Positions 24,587 through 33,586 of a DNA stretch of 52,343 nt are shown in pieces; position 1 is the stretch's first letter; each line of letters begins with the position of its first letter. The position numbers and the translations under genes are program-made. The DNA is taken from positions 1 to 52,343 of the forward strand of contig JAHEJX010000015.1 of the NCBI GenBank assembly GCA_024638645.1, in the 5' to 3' direction. The DNA comes from Actinomycetes bacterium. GTDB taxonomy: Bacteria > Actinomycetota > Acidimicrobiia > Spongiisociales > UBA5794. The notes under the pieces were generated by a model that saw nothing but the letters and a program-made list of their open reading frames with translations, did not search any database and was not told where the DNA came from.

Positions 24587-25999
24587 GTGGCGGAGAAGGC
24601 GGCGGTCACGCCGTTGACCATTGGTGAATCTTGCGGCGTGTTCGGCGTTTTTGCGCCGGGTGAAGAAGCCGCCCGTCTCGCGTACTTCGGGTTGTTTGCT
24701 CTTCAACATCGCGGCCAGGAGAGCGCGGGGATCGCGACATCCGACGGAAACGCGATCACCGTGTACAAGGATTTGGGACTAGTTGCCCAGGTCTTTGATG
24801 AAGGCAAGTTGGCCAGCCTCACCGGTGACATGGCGATTGGCCACACCCGCTACTCAACTACGGGCTCAACGGTATGGGCCAACAGCCAACCGACATACCG
24901 CGACCTTGGGGACGCATCGATTGCGTTGTCACACAACGGCAATCTGACCAACACCTCCGTACTCGGGCAGCAGTTTGATCGCTCCGGCGCTTCAACGGAT
25001 AGCGAGCTGATGACCCAAGCTCTGGCCGAGGCGATTGAAGCCGGCGCCTCACTTCCCAAAGCCATAGCCACCGTGGCGCCAGAGTTCGAAGGCGCATTCA
25101 CACTTGCCATCATGGACCGCAAAACTCTCGTCGGGATTCGTGACCCGATGGGTTTTCGGCCTCTGTGTCTTGGCGCTCTCGGCGAGGGCTGGGTAATCGC
25201 TTCCGAAACCGCCGCCCTTGACATCATCGGCGCCAAGTTCGTCCGCGAAGTTTCTCCCGGCGAGATGGTTGTGATCACAAGCGACGGAGTGGAGAGCCAC
25301 TTTCCGTTTGCGGCGGCGCAGCCCCAGATGTGTGTGTTCGAGTTCGTCTACTTCGCCCGTCCCGACTCTCGCTTGTACGGGGAGGAGATCCACAGCGCCC
25401 GGCGCCGTATGGGCGAAAGACTCGCCGAGCAGTCACACGTCGATGTAGACATAGTCGTACCGGTCCCCGAGTCCGGCATCCCGGGCGCCCAGGGTTATGC
25501 CGCCCGGGCCGGAATCCCGTATATCGACGGTCTCGTGAAGAACCGCTACATCGGCCGCACATTCATCAACCCGAGCCAGTCGATGCGAGATCTCGGCGTG
25601 CGGATGAAGCTCAACGCAATGCCTGGCGAGCTGGGTGGCCGCCGTGTCGTGCTCGTCGACGACTCGATCGTTCGTGGTTCAACGACCCGTCAGCTGGTGC
25701 AGATGGTTCGCGAAGCGGGAGCGACCGAGATCCACCTCCGCATCTTGTCTCCCCCCTATCGCTGGCCCTGCTTCTATGGAATGGATACCGGCGATCGCTC
25801 AACCCTGCTCGCCGCCGGCAAAGAAGTCGCAGACATCGCTGAGTACCTAGCCGTCGATTCACTGGCGTATCTCGAGCTCGACGGTTTGCTCGCGGCCACG
25901 GGAGCACCCGCCGACGGATTCTGCACCGCGTGTCTGTCCGGCAACTACCCCACGGACGTGCCGATGACAGCTGACAAGTTCCTGCTCGAGCGATCCTGA
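24587..25999 (+). CDS. purF: Amidophosphoribosyltransferase
   Basis: First committed purine enzyme: PRPP plus glutamine to phosphoribosylamine. With the GTG at 24587 there are 15 propeptide residues before the Cys that becomes the N-terminal nucleophile (GESCGVFGVF); ATGs at 24575 and 24545 are alternatives. LQHRGQESAGIA follows. The PRPP loop is VVLVDDSIVRGSTT. Four Cys fit the iron-sulfur type known from Bacillus: PQMCVFEF, WPCFYGMD and FCTACLSGNYP. Length is normal at about 470. Its stop overlaps the purM ATG (TGATG), so the two genes form an operon. Confidence 0.97.
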   Translation: MAEKAAVTPLTIGESCGVFGVFAPGEEAARLAYFGLFALQHRGQESAGIATSDGNAITVYKDLGLVAQVFDEGKLASLTGDMAIGHTRYSTTGSTVWANSQPTYRDLGDASIALSHNGNLTNTSVLGQQFDRSGASTDSELMTQALAEAIEAGASLPKAIATVAPEFEGAFTLAIMDRKTLVGIRDPMGFRPLCLGALGEGWVIASETAALDIIGAKFVREVSPGEMVVITSDGVESHFPFAAAQPQMCVFEFVYFARPDSRLYGEEIHSARRRMGERLAEQSHVDVDIVVPVPESGIPGAQGYAARAGIPYIDGLVKNRYIGRTFINPSQSMRDLGVRMKLNAMPGELGGRRVVLVDDSIVRGSTTRQLVQMVREAGATEIHLRILSPPYRWPCFYGMDTGDRSTLLAAGKEVADIAEYLAVDSLAYLELDGLLAATGAPADGFCTACLSGNYPTDVPMTADKFLLERS

Positions 26000-27003
26000 T
26001 GGCAACGTACAAGGAAGCCGGCGTCGATCTCGCTGCGGCAGACCAGGCGGTCGAGCGTATCCGCAGCCACGTCACTGCGACCTGGGGAGAAGACGTGGTA
26101 GGCGGTTTCGGGGGGTTCGCCGCCGGAATCAAGATCCCACGCGGCTACGCGGAGCCCGTCCTGATGATGGCAACGGACGGGGTGGGCACCAAAGCCGAGG
26201 TGGCCCGCCGGGCAGGCGTGTTCGACGGGCTCGGCTTGGACCTCGTAGCAATGTGTGCCGACGACCTCGCCGCCGCCGGCGCCAGACCGCTCGCAATGAC
26301 CGACTACCTCGCCGTCGGCAAGCTCGCACCGGATTGGGTCGAGGGAATCGTGGCCTCGGTTGCGGCGGCATGCCGCCAGAGTCACATAGCTCTGATCGGC
26401 GGCGAGACGGCAGAGCATCCTGGCGTCATGGAGGCCGACGAGTTCGACTTGGCAGGTGCCGTTGTGGGCATCGTCGAAGCTGACGCCGTGATCGATGGCA
26501 GTACCGTTCGGCCCGGCCAGGCGATCCTTGGATTACACAGTCCCAATCTGCGCTCCAACGGCTTCTCGCTCATTCGCCGCGCAGTCCTTCCCAAGATCGG
26601 GCTGGGTGAACAACTCACCGAGGGCACCGCAGCCGAGGTTCTCCTCGCGGGCTCAGTTCTCTACTCGCCCGCGATCCAGCGACTGCTGCAGGCGGTGACC
26701 GTCGCAGCCATGGCGCATGTGACAGGCGGCGGCATTGCCGGCAACCTCAGCCGAGTCCTCCCTGCAAATATCGACGCCGAGATCCACGCGGAATCTTGGC
26801 GTCGCCCCCCTGTTTTCGCCGAGGTCGCAGAAATCGGCCGGATCGACGAGGCCTCCATGTTCCAAACTTTCAACATGGGCATCGGTTTCATCGCCGTCGT
26901 GGACGAGGATCGGGTAGCACCGGCCCAACAAGCACTAGAGATCGAATCAACATTGATCGGCCACACCACGGCAGGCTCGGGCAAGGTCCTACTCAGGGCG
27001 TAG
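25999..27003 (+). CDS. purM: Phosphoribosylformylglycinamidine cyclo-ligase (AIR synthetase)
   Basis: ATP-dependent closure of the imidazole ring, FGAM to AIR. It is 334 residues, normal size, same fold as PurL. Key segments are YKEAGVDLAAADQAVERI at the N-terminus, GGFGGFAAG, LMMATDGVGTKAEVAR (ATP site), CADDLAAAGARPL and LIGGETAEHPGVM; later HVTGGGIAGNLSRVLP and FQTFNMGIGF. The start ATG shares bases with the purF stop. purN does not follow; the next gene is convergent and unrelated. Confidence 0.97.
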   Translation: MATYKEAGVDLAAADQAVERIRSHVTATWGEDVVGGFGGFAAGIKIPRGYAEPVLMMATDGVGTKAEVARRAGVFDGLGLDLVAMCADDLAAAGARPLAMTDYLAVGKLAPDWVEGIVASVAAACRQSHIALIGGETAEHPGVMEADEFDLAGAVVGIVEADAVIDGSTVRPGQAILGLHSPNLRSNGFSLIRRAVLPKIGLGEQLTEGTAAEVLLAGSVLYSPAIQRLLQAVTVAAMAHVTGGGIAGNLSRVLPANIDAEIHAESWRRPPVFAEVAEIGRIDEASMFQTFNMGIGFIAVVDEDRVAPAQQALEIESTLIGHTTAGSGKVLLRA

Positions 27004-27083
27004 GCGGTACGTCGCAGCTCGGGGCGGATTGTGTACTGGGCGCCGGACGCGGGCCACCAGATACCGCCTGCCTACTCGGCAGG

Positions 27084-28040
27084 CTATGACCTTGCGTTAC
27101 CGCTGCCTTCGGCGGAGCCCGTCACGTACTCCACTTCCTCCGCCCCGTCCGGCCAGGAGTACAGCAGGCAGTTCACTGCGCGGTCGCCGACCCGCCAGCC
27201 TTCTTCCGTCGGCGCAATCGGGTCGATGTAATAGGTCGAATCGAAGTAGTCCTCGCCGACGTAGTCCCCGAAGAGAGGGATACACGCATCTGCAGCAAGG
27301 TCGAACACCCCGTCACCCGGGAACCCATCGGCGTCTACCTCGGTGTTGCCGAACAGCTCGTACTGATGAGGTAGCTCGCAAGGCACGACCGGAACCTCGT
27401 TGATGATCGAACCGACGGGCAGCGACTCGATGCACTGCCCAACCGAGACGTCCCGAATGTTGACGAACGTCGCTTCTTGCGATGCCGAGATCGTGGTTGA
27501 CGTGAGGTCGGAGAAGTCAATTGTGGTGGCCGTCGCCGTTACGTCGACGTTGGGTGTGGTATCTCCGCCTTCGTCTAGGAACACCCCAACGAGGCTCGAG
27601 ATCAGCCAAAACGCCGCGAACGCAATCCAACCGATGCCCCGACGGCTGCGCCGGGATTGTTGCTGTGGCGGGGCAGATGGCGGCGGCGGCGGGCGGCGCC
27701 GTGGCGGTGGCGGCTGGACGGTCCGCTGCGGTGGGGCCGGAGCCGGCCGCTCCGGTGATGGTGGTGGTGCTATAGGCCGAGGTTGCTGGGATTGGTAGCG
27801 ATCTGGCTGCCGACGCTCGGTTTCCCGGAGCAGCATTTGGGCGATCTCTTCTGCGGTCTCGGTCCGTCCCGTTTGGCTCGAGATTGCCGCACTGGTGAGC
27901 GCTGCGCTTGGCGACGCATTCGACTCGGTCCGATCGCCCGTATCCGTCCGGCCCATGGATCGCCAAGCATCCCTGAGGAGATCCTCCGAAGAGGCGCTCC
28001 CGCCGCTTATGTCCGGCTTCTCGCCGCGCTCACGCGCCAT
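27084..28040 (-). CDS. Membrane-anchored septum-formation-domain protein
   Basis: 318 residues from the ATG at 28040, chosen for its GGGAG ribosome site; a frame to 28100 exists. Layout: a charged N-terminal region, a Pro-rich stretch (about 85-130), one membrane helix (GWIAFAAFWLISSLVGVFL), then an outside domain with VGQCIESLPVGS, VVPCELPHQYELFG, CIPLFGDYVG and WRVGDRAVNCLLY. The spaced Cys and the PC-x-x-PH motif fit the actinobacterial septum-formation family (Pfam Septum_form), named from a weakly defined link to division. No partner genes are adjacent. Exact function is unknown. Confidence 0.78.
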   Translation of the reverse strand: MARERGEKPDISGGSASSEDLLRDAWRSMGRTDTGDRTESNASPSAALTSAAISSQTGRTETAEEIAQMLLRETERRQPDRYQSQQPRPIAPPPSPERPAPAPPQRTVQPPPPRRRPPPPPSAPPQQQSRRSRRGIGWIAFAAFWLISSLVGVFLDEGGDTTPNVDVTATATTIDFSDLTSTTISASQEATFVNIRDVSVGQCIESLPVGSIINEVPVVPCELPHQYELFGNTEVDADGFPGDGVFDLAADACIPLFGDYVGEDYFDSTYYIDPIAPTEEGWRVGDRAVNCLLYSWPDGAEEVEYVTGSAEGSGNARS

Positions 28041-28122
28041 GTCACTCCCAACTGATTTCCACAGACTACGGCGTCTCAGCACAGTCGCTTTACAGGGCAC
28101 GGCGCATATGGCGTGCGATGTC

Positions 28123-28128
28123 TAGCCT
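28123..28128 (+). promoter_or_regulatory. Putative -10 element of leaderless mobA transcript
   Basis: TAGCCT ends six bases before the ATG at 28135. No ribosome site and no well-spaced -35 were seen. Confidence 0.35.
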
Positions 28129-28134
28129 CAGTGG

Positions 28135-28716
28135 ATGGTGTCGAACGCTCTCGGAGCAATTCTCACTGGTGGCGAGAGCACCCGAATGGGCGAGGACAAG
28201 GCGCTGGTCGAGCTCGCCGGCACTTCTTTGGGTCTCTGGGTTGCGCAAGCTCTGGAAGCGGCCGGCCTCGATGTGGTGACCTTCGGCGGTCAGCAGCGGG
28301 TGGGCGACTACGAAACGATTCCCGACCCTCCTGGACTACGTGGTCCGCTCGCCGGACTGCTGGCAGCGCTCGATTACTCCGAACATCGCCCAGTCTTCAT
28401 CGCGGCCGTCGACCAGCCGTTGCTCCAGCCGCACACGGTGCAGGCGCTGCTCGCAAACTGGACCCACGATGCTGTGATCCCCGTTGACGGCGAGGCTCCC
28501 CAGGTGACATGTGCCGTCTACCGAGCAACCTGTCTACCCACGATCCGCCAGATCACATCGGTCAATTCGGACGCTTCTGTGCGCGACCTGCTGAAGTACA
28601 TCAACGTCAGGTTCGTTGAGCGCGATGAGTGGACGGCATGGGGCGAAGACGGCCGATCCTGGCGCAGCGTCGACACGCCGGAAGACCTGGCTGCACTAGA
28701 ACAACTGCTGCGCTAG
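28135..28716 (+). CDS. mobA: Molybdenum cofactor guanylyltransferase (MobA-like nucleotidyltransferase)
   Basis: Transfers GMP from GTP to molybdopterin to give the dinucleotide cofactor. 193 residues, usual for MobA. The nucleotide loop AILTGGESTRMGEDKALVEL (about 8-27) is the family hallmark; PDPPGLRGPLAGLLAAL and the metal site AAVDQPLLQP (Asp about 103) follow. RSVDTPEDL near the end is typical. No other cofactor gene is nearby, so MobA versus a related purine-enzyme cofactor transferase (MocA type) cannot be fully excluded, but the sequence favours MobA. A duplicated hairpin element follows the stop. Confidence 0.9.
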   Translation: MVSNALGAILTGGESTRMGEDKALVELAGTSLGLWVAQALEAAGLDVVTFGGQQRVGDYETIPDPPGLRGPLAGLLAALDYSEHRPVFIAAVDQPLLQPHTVQALLANWTHDAVIPVDGEAPQVTCAVYRATCLPTIRQITSVNSDASVRDLLKYINVRFVERDEWTAWGEDGRSWRSVDTPEDLAALEQLLR

Positions 28717-28725
28717 TTGCTTCCG

Positions 28726-28842
28726 CCGAGTTTGCGCAGCAAACCCGATCGGGCTTTCCCAAAAAGCCCTGATTCCCCGGTTACTTGAACCGACACCACC
28801 GAGTTTGCGCAGCAAACTCGATCGGGCTTTCGCAGAAAGCCC
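28726..28842. repeat. Tandem pair of 44-bp double-hairpin repeats
   Basis: Copies at 28726-28769 and 28799-28842 differ at only a few bases. Each holds two hairpins with GCA-type loops: GAGTTTGC/GCAAACTC (one mismatch in copy 1) and GGGCTTTC/GAAAGCCC (altered loop in copy 1). The copies lie between mobA and the crotonase gene, resembling REP/BIME-type elements or a double terminator. No T-run follows. Confidence 0.7.
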
Positions 28843-28847
28843 GCAAC

Positions 28848-28853
28848 TACCCT
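28848..28853 (+). promoter_or_regulatory. Putative -10 element of leaderless crotonase transcript
   Basis: TACCCT ends seven bases before the ATG at 28861, the same hexamer and spacing as at the HisA-like gene. It lies six bases after the second hairpin repeat. Confidence 0.35.
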
Positions 28854-28860
28854 TCCCGCT

Positions 28861-29682
28861 ATGAGCGATCTCCCATTAGCTGAACACATTTCCGTCGACA
28901 TTACCGGGCACGTGGCGACCCTCTGGCTCGACCGTCCCAACGCCCTCAACGCCATGGCACCCCAGTTCTGGCGCGACTTCCCGGCAACGGTCGAAGCGCT
29001 CAGCGCAGCCGACAACGTCCGAGTCATCGTCGTGGCAGGCAAGGGCCGCGCTTTCACTTCCGGTATCGACTTGAAGGAGTTCGGTCCGATGCTTGCGGGT
29101 TCGACTCCCGAAGTGGCGACCCGGAGGCACCTGTACCAAACCATCACGGAGATGCAGCGCACCTTCACGTCACTCGCCAAGACTTCCAAGCCGGTGATCG
29201 CAGCGGTGCACGGCTACTGCCTCGGCGCCGGCGTGAACTTGATCACCGCCTGTGACATTCGGCTTGCGGCTGCGGACGCCGTATTCAGCGTCCGAGAGGC
29301 CAAACTCGGGTTCGTCGCCGACGTCGGGACTACTCAGCGCCTCCCCAAAGTCGTCGGCCTCGGGGCAGCCGCAGAACTGATGTACACGGGCAAAGACATA
29401 GCCGCCGACGAGGCGCTGGCGATGGGATTGGTCAGCCATGTGTTTGCGGACGCAGATACTCTGCACAAAGAGGCTGCCGCAATGGCAGAAGAGATCGCAA
29501 GCAACTCGCCACTCGCCGTCCAGGGCGCCAAACACATCATGCGTATCGGCGAGAACCTCTCGGTCGACGACGCTCTCGACTACATGGCCGTATGGAACTC
29601 GAGCTTCCTCGCAAGCGACGACATCCGCGAAGCCATGACGGCGTACATGGAAGCGCGGGATCCGGATTTCGACGGGACCTAA
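28861..29682 (+). CDS. Crotonase-superfamily enzyme, dienoyl-CoA isomerase-like
   Basis: 273 residues. The oxyanion-hole segments are AGKGRAFTSGIDLKEFG (about 60-76) and HGYCLGAGVNLITACDIRLA. The catalytic region reads SVREAKLGFVADVGTTQRLP, where both a Glu and an Asp (ADVGT) match delta3,5-delta2,4-dienoyl-CoA isomerases rather than ordinary enoyl-CoA hydratases, which have only the first Glu plus another earlier. It would move double bonds in an acyl-CoA. It begins the accessory catabolic stretch and might serve beta-oxidation of a ring-cleavage product, but that link is only positional. Confidence 0.88.
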   Translation: MSDLPLAEHISVDITGHVATLWLDRPNALNAMAPQFWRDFPATVEALSAADNVRVIVVAGKGRAFTSGIDLKEFGPMLAGSTPEVATRRHLYQTITEMQRTFTSLAKTSKPVIAAVHGYCLGAGVNLITACDIRLAAADAVFSVREAKLGFVADVGTTQRLPKVVGLGAAAELMYTGKDIAADEALAMGLVSHVFADADTLHKEAAAMAEEIASNSPLAVQGAKHIMRIGENLSVDDALDYMAVWNSSFLASDDIREAMTAYMEARDPDFDGT

Positions 29683-29811
29683 CCTCTTGCGTTCGATGCG
29701 TCGATCGGCCACGAGTCGTCACACGCCGCGCCAACCTGTTCCGGTTCGACGAGCGCTGGGGGTGGCGTCACGCGACAATTGGTCGATCCCACTAACGGAG
29801 GTGTGAATACC

Positions 29812-30630
29812 GTGAAGATTGCCCGCTATGACGACGGCGCCGGAGTGAAGTGGGGCTTCGTCGATGACGGCACGGTTGCGCCGGCGACTGCAGGAGACCT
29901 TATCGATTGCCTCAGCGACCGCAGTCTTCTCGACGCTGCGACTGCCGCAGCCGGCGAGCCTGTGCCTCTGGAATCGGTCACGCTGCTGGCACCGATTCCC
30001 TCACCGCCGCAGTTCCTCGGAGTCGGCCTCAACTATCGAGCCCACGCCATCGAGGCCGGAATGGACATTCCGACGTCGCCGGTGACGTTCCCGTTCCATC
30101 AGAGTGCCATCACCGGAAATGGAGCTGCCATTGAGATTCCCCGGGTTTCTGAGCTTGTCGATTGGGAGGCCGAACTTGCAATCGTCATCGGGTCCGGCGG
30201 CAAGAACATCCCACTGGAGTCGGCCCTCGACCATGTGGCCGGCTACACCATTGTCAATGACGTATCCGCTCGCGACATCCAGAGGGCCGACGGGCAATGG
30301 AGCCGCGCCAAGTCTTTCGATACTTTCAAACCCATGGGACCCTGGATCACGACCACCGACGAGCTTGGCGATGCCGGAGATCTCGGGATCACACTCACGG
30401 TCAACGGCGAAGTCATGCAGGACGGCGACACATCAGACCTGATCTTCTCAGTGCCCGAGATCGTCAGCTTCATCAGCCGCGACACCACATTGCTGCCCGC
30501 TGCTGTGATTGCCACCGGGACCCCTGCCGGGGTCGGCATGGGACGCACCCCGCCCATGTTTCTTCGCCGCGGAGACATTGTCGAGATCGAAATCGCAGGA
30601 ATCGGCCGCCTCGCCAACCTTGTCGCCTAG
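29812..30630 (+). CDS. Fumarylacetoacetate hydrolase (FAH) family protein
   Basis: 272 residues from the GTG at 29812, which has GGAGGT nine bases upstream; the frame extends to 29779. The family breaks carbon-carbon bonds in, decarboxylates or hydrates 2-keto acids with a divalent metal. Conserved: GVGLNYRAHAIEAG, metal ligands in DWEAELAIVIG (two Glu) and YTIVNDVSARDIQ (Asp), KSFDTFKPMGPWI and TGTPAGVGMGRTP. This is the pattern of 2-hydroxyhepta-2,4-diene-1,7-dioate isomerase and acylpyruvase-like members, enzymes found after meta cleavage of aromatics. That agrees with LigAB nearby. Confidence 0.9.
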   Translation: MKIARYDDGAGVKWGFVDDGTVAPATAGDLIDCLSDRSLLDAATAAAGEPVPLESVTLLAPIPSPPQFLGVGLNYRAHAIEAGMDIPTSPVTFPFHQSAITGNGAAIEIPRVSELVDWEAELAIVIGSGGKNIPLESALDHVAGYTIVNDVSARDIQRADGQWSRAKSFDTFKPMGPWITTTDELGDAGDLGITLTVNGEVMQDGDTSDLIFSVPEIVSFISRDTTLLPAAVIATGTPAGVGMGRTPPMFLRRGDIVEIEIAGIGRLANLVA

Positions 30631-30657
30631 CAGCCTGTGCCGCCGTCCGAGCAGACG

Positions 30658-31401
30658 TCAGACGAGTACACCAATAACAAGTGCCACAGCCGATAGAGCC
30701 AGCAGGCCCAGCACTATCCGGCCAAACACTGCAGCGTCGAGGCGCCTGGCGAATCGTTCGCCGAGGCGGGTCGCAATCACAACCGGTACCAGCGTGATCA
30801 GCGCTTGCGCCGTGCGGTCATCACTGAAACTGCCTAGCTGTACCAGCGTCACGATCTGGAGGAGACCGAAACCAAGGAAGGTGATCGCCAGGGCAAACAC
30901 GAACTCATCGCGGGCCATCTTGAGGCTGTGGTAAAAGCTGCCGAACACGACCCCGGAGTTGCCGAGGGCGCCATGCATCAGCCCGCCGACGACCCCCGCC
31001 GGCACGGCAAGTGAGAGCCCCCGTTCCGGGCTGAGGCTGAATTCGGGCCGGGCCAAGCTCATTGCTATGTAGAGGATCACCGAACCTGCCAGGACGAGCG
31101 ATAGGAATGCGTCGTTGAGGCTTGTCAATAGGACCGTGCCCACGACGGTGGCGACCGCCCCCGCAACGAGCAGGCGGCCCAGCAGGCGCCGCAGCCCCTT
31201 GCCGGCATCCCGGTTGCTCCAAAACAGCATCAAATTGGAGACGGCGTTGCTGAGCGAAATCACGACGACGGATTGCTCCACGCCGATGATTGGAGCGAGT
31301 ACCGGGATAGCCAGAAGCGGCCCACCGAAGCCGGTGATCCCCTTGACCCAGAACGAGAACGCGGCGACAGCGAGGATCAGGGTGAGTTGAGGGAGATCCA
31401 A
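30658..31401 (-). CDS. TauE/SafE family sulfite/anion exporter
   Basis: 247-residue membrane protein with about eight hydrophobic segments. The first repeat begins FSFWVKGITGFGGPLLAIPVL and the second GVVGGLMHGALGNSGVVFGSFY, the paired glycine-rich hallmark of TauE/SafE. Members export sulfite, sulfoacetate or related anions; specificity is not readable here. The start is TTG, 18 bases after the upstream LLM gene, so it is the last gene of the minus-strand catabolic operon. In that setting it may export an inorganic or organic sulfur product. Confidence 0.88.
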   Translation of the reverse strand: MDLPQLTLILAVAAFSFWVKGITGFGGPLLAIPVLAPIIGVEQSVVVISLSNAVSNLMLFWSNRDAGKGLRRLLGRLLVAGAVATVVGTVLLTSLNDAFLSLVLAGSVILYIAMSLARPEFSLSPERGLSLAVPAGVVGGLMHGALGNSGVVFGSFYHSLKMARDEFVFALAITFLGFGLLQIVTLVQLGSFSDDRTAQALITLVPVVIATRLGERFARRLDAAVFGRIVLGLLALSAVALVIGVLV

Positions 31402-31419
31402 CCTAGAGCCGATCCTCCT

Positions 31420-32280
31420 TCAGCTTCGGTGCCCTGACCCAGCGGCCACGATTGCGTCGGCGAGTGGTTCCAGCCGGCTGGGATCGTACGGCTGGCCCAT
31501 TCCGACGATCGCCACATCGAGCCCGGCATCGCCGTACTCGAGGGCGCTTTCCACCAGCTCCTTGGCATCAAGGGTTGCGGGCCAGCGGAAGTGTGTCGAT
31601 CGTCGAATCTCGCCTGGGTCACGGCCTACAGCCTCGCAGTGCCCCGCCAGCACACCGTTGAGACGCACCCATTCCTCGACCGACCCGGGGAACATGGCAT
31701 CCCAGTAGTCGCCGTGGCGGGCCACGGTACGCAGTGTTCGCTTCTCTCCCTTTCCGCCGATCACGACGGGCGGCGTAGGACGTTGCACCGGCTTCGGCTC
31801 GCAGCGGGCATCGGCTAGCTGATAGTGCTCGCCCTGAAAGGTCGTCGTCTCGTTGCTGAGCAAGCTCTTCACCACCTCGACTCCCTCGTCGAAGCGGTCC
31901 ATGCGCTGCTTCATCGTCCCGAGATCTATTCCGTAGGCGTTGGACTCCAGTTCGTACCAACCGGCGCCAAGCCCAAGGTTGAACCGGCCTCCCGAGATGA
32001 TGTCGAGGCTGGCTGCCATGTTGGCCGTCACGGCCGGATGGCGATAGTGCATACCGTTGACCATGCAGCCAACCCGGATTCGTTTGGTCGCCTGAGTGAG
32101 CGCCGTGAGTGTCGTCCAGCCCTCGAGACACGGTCCGTCCCGCGGGTCGGAGAGCGGATAGAAGTGGTCGAAGTTCCACGCCTCGACGAACACATCAATC
32201 TCGTCGGCAGCGCGCCACACTGCCAGCATGTCGGCCCATTCGGCGTGGTGCGGTGGGGTCTTGATGGCGAACTCGACCAC
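31420..32280 (-). CDS. LLM-class (luciferase-like, F420-type) oxidoreductase 1
   Basis: 286 residues from the GTG at 32280, preferred because GAGGAGG lies just upstream and the fold starts at once (VEFAIKTPPHHAEW). Luciferase-like barrel marks: EAWNFDHFYPL near the N-terminus, RIRVGCMVNGMHYRHPAVTANMA, ISGGRFNLGLGAGW and RPTPPVVIGGKGEKRTLR. The GRxxLGLGAGW and PVxIGG motifs are typical of F420-dependent members, though FMN cannot be excluded. It probably hydroxylates or oxidises a pathway intermediate. It is followed at 18 bases by the TauE exporter. Confidence 0.88.
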   Translation of the reverse strand: MVEFAIKTPPHHAEWADMLAVWRAADEIDVFVEAWNFDHFYPLSDPRDGPCLEGWTTLTALTQATKRIRVGCMVNGMHYRHPAVTANMAASLDIISGGRFNLGLGAGWYELESNAYGIDLGTMKQRMDRFDEGVEVVKSLLSNETTTFQGEHYQLADARCEPKPVQRPTPPVVIGGKGEKRTLRTVARHGDYWDAMFPGSVEEWVRLNGVLAGHCEAVGRDPGEIRRSTHFRWPATLDAKELVESALEYGDAGLDVAIVGMGQPYDPSRLEPLADAIVAAGSGHRS

Positions 32281-32344
32281 GGGGGCCTCCTCGGACAGGC
32301 TGGCGTTTCCGATCCTCAAGCTAGCCAGGCGTCCATGTCGCCGC

Positions 32345-33556
32345 TCAGACGCCGAGCATCGGCTTGACGCGACTCGTTATGTGCCTGCCGATCGCAGTGC
32401 AGGCTGTTGCGCCCGGAGACGGCGCGTTGAGTACGTGGAGCGATGCTCCGGCCTCCTCGATGACGAAGTCGTCGACGAGAGTTCCGTTGGCATTGATTGC
32501 CTGAGCGCGGATTCCGGCGTTGCCGGTCGTCAGGTCTGCAGCACGAAGCTCAGGCACCAGACGCCTCGCAGTGCTGGCGTAGACCCGTCGTGATCGAGAC
32601 CCGGCAAGCTCTCGCAGCCCCGAGTTCCAGTGCTTCCATGCCAAGCGGCGTAGACCAGGCGTTCTCAGCGATTCGCGAAAGTCTGCCCAGTTGGGACTGG
32701 TGCCCCGATAGTGCTCGCGACCGAGCGCCAGCACCGCGTTGGGGCCCACCTCGACTGTGCCATCGATGCGCCTCGTGAAGTGGACCCCGAGAAAGGGGAA
32801 GCGGGGGTCAGGTACCGGATAGATGAGGTTGCGCACCAGCTCGGCGGAAACGCCTCCGACTTGGTAGTACTCCCCGCGAAATGGAACGATGCGAACATTC
32901 GAAGAGACCCCAGCCAGATGCGCAACGCGATCGGATTGCAGGCCGGCACAGTTGACAAGCGCGCGTGCGGTGATCGAACTGTCACCGGCAATGACCTTGA
33001 CCCCTGAGGGCAGAAGGTCAATCTGTGACACGCTTCGGCCCAAAGCCACTTCGCAACCGGCGGCCGTCAGCTCTCCGGCGAAATGCCTAGCCAGCCCCGG
33101 GAAATCCGCTATTCCGGCGTCCGGCACGTGGAGAGCATCGATCCCGACAGCGTTCGGCTCGATCTCGCGAATGCCCTCAGGACCGAGTCTCACCAGCCCG
33201 GCAAGGCCGTTGGCCCGACCACGCCGCTCGAGCTCGTCGAGTGCTGCAATCTCATCGGGTCGGGTGGCGATGACGAGCTTGCCGGTACGGCGGACGGGAA
33301 CAGCGGCCGCTTCACATATGTCGTAGACGTCGTCACGGCCGGCAACACAAAGCTCCGCCTTGAGAGAGCCCGGCTTGTAATACAACCCCGAATGGACAAC
33401 TCCACTGTTGTGACTGCTCTGATGAGCCGCAACGTGATCTTCTTTGTCGACCACGAGCACCGACAGCCCGGTGAGGGCGCGCGACAGGGCCCGGGCCACC
33501 GACAACCCGACAAGCCCAGCGCCGATGACGCACACGTCGTATCGTTGCTCAGTCAT
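32345..33556 (-). CDS. lhgO: L-2-hydroxyglutarate oxidase (LhgO family)
   Basis: FAD enzyme of 403 residues. The Rossmann motif CVIGAGLVGLSVARAL is at the N-terminus. HQSSHNSGVVHSGLYYKPGS (about 45-64) and the substrate-domain segments FPFLGVHFTRRIDG and VEVGPNAVLALGRE are diagnostic for LhgO. In E. coli the enzyme oxidises L-2-hydroxyglutarate to 2-oxoglutarate and feeds the quinone pool. Here it sits between ring-cleavage and LLM genes, so it may act on a 2-hydroxy-diacid formed in this pathway rather than on housekeeping hydroxyglutarate. Spacing to LigA is 30 bases. Confidence 0.88.
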   Translation of the reverse strand: MTEQRYDVCVIGAGLVGLSVARALSRALTGLSVLVVDKEDHVAAHQSSHNSGVVHSGLYYKPGSLKAELCVAGRDDVYDICEAAAVPVRRTGKLVIATRPDEIAALDELERRGRANGLAGLVRLGPEGIREIEPNAVGIDALHVPDAGIADFPGLARHFAGELTAAGCEVALGRSVSQIDLLPSGVKVIAGDSSITARALVNCAGLQSDRVAHLAGVSSNVRIVPFRGEYYQVGGVSAELVRNLIYPVPDPRFPFLGVHFTRRIDGTVEVGPNAVLALGREHYRGTSPNWADFRESLRTPGLRRLAWKHWNSGLRELAGSRSRRVYASTARRLVPELRAADLTTGNAGIRAQAINANGTLVDDFVIEEAGASLHVLNAPSPGATACTAIGRHITSRVKPMLGV

Positions 33557-33586
33557 TGCTCTCTGCTCCCGCTGTCAATTGGCTCG

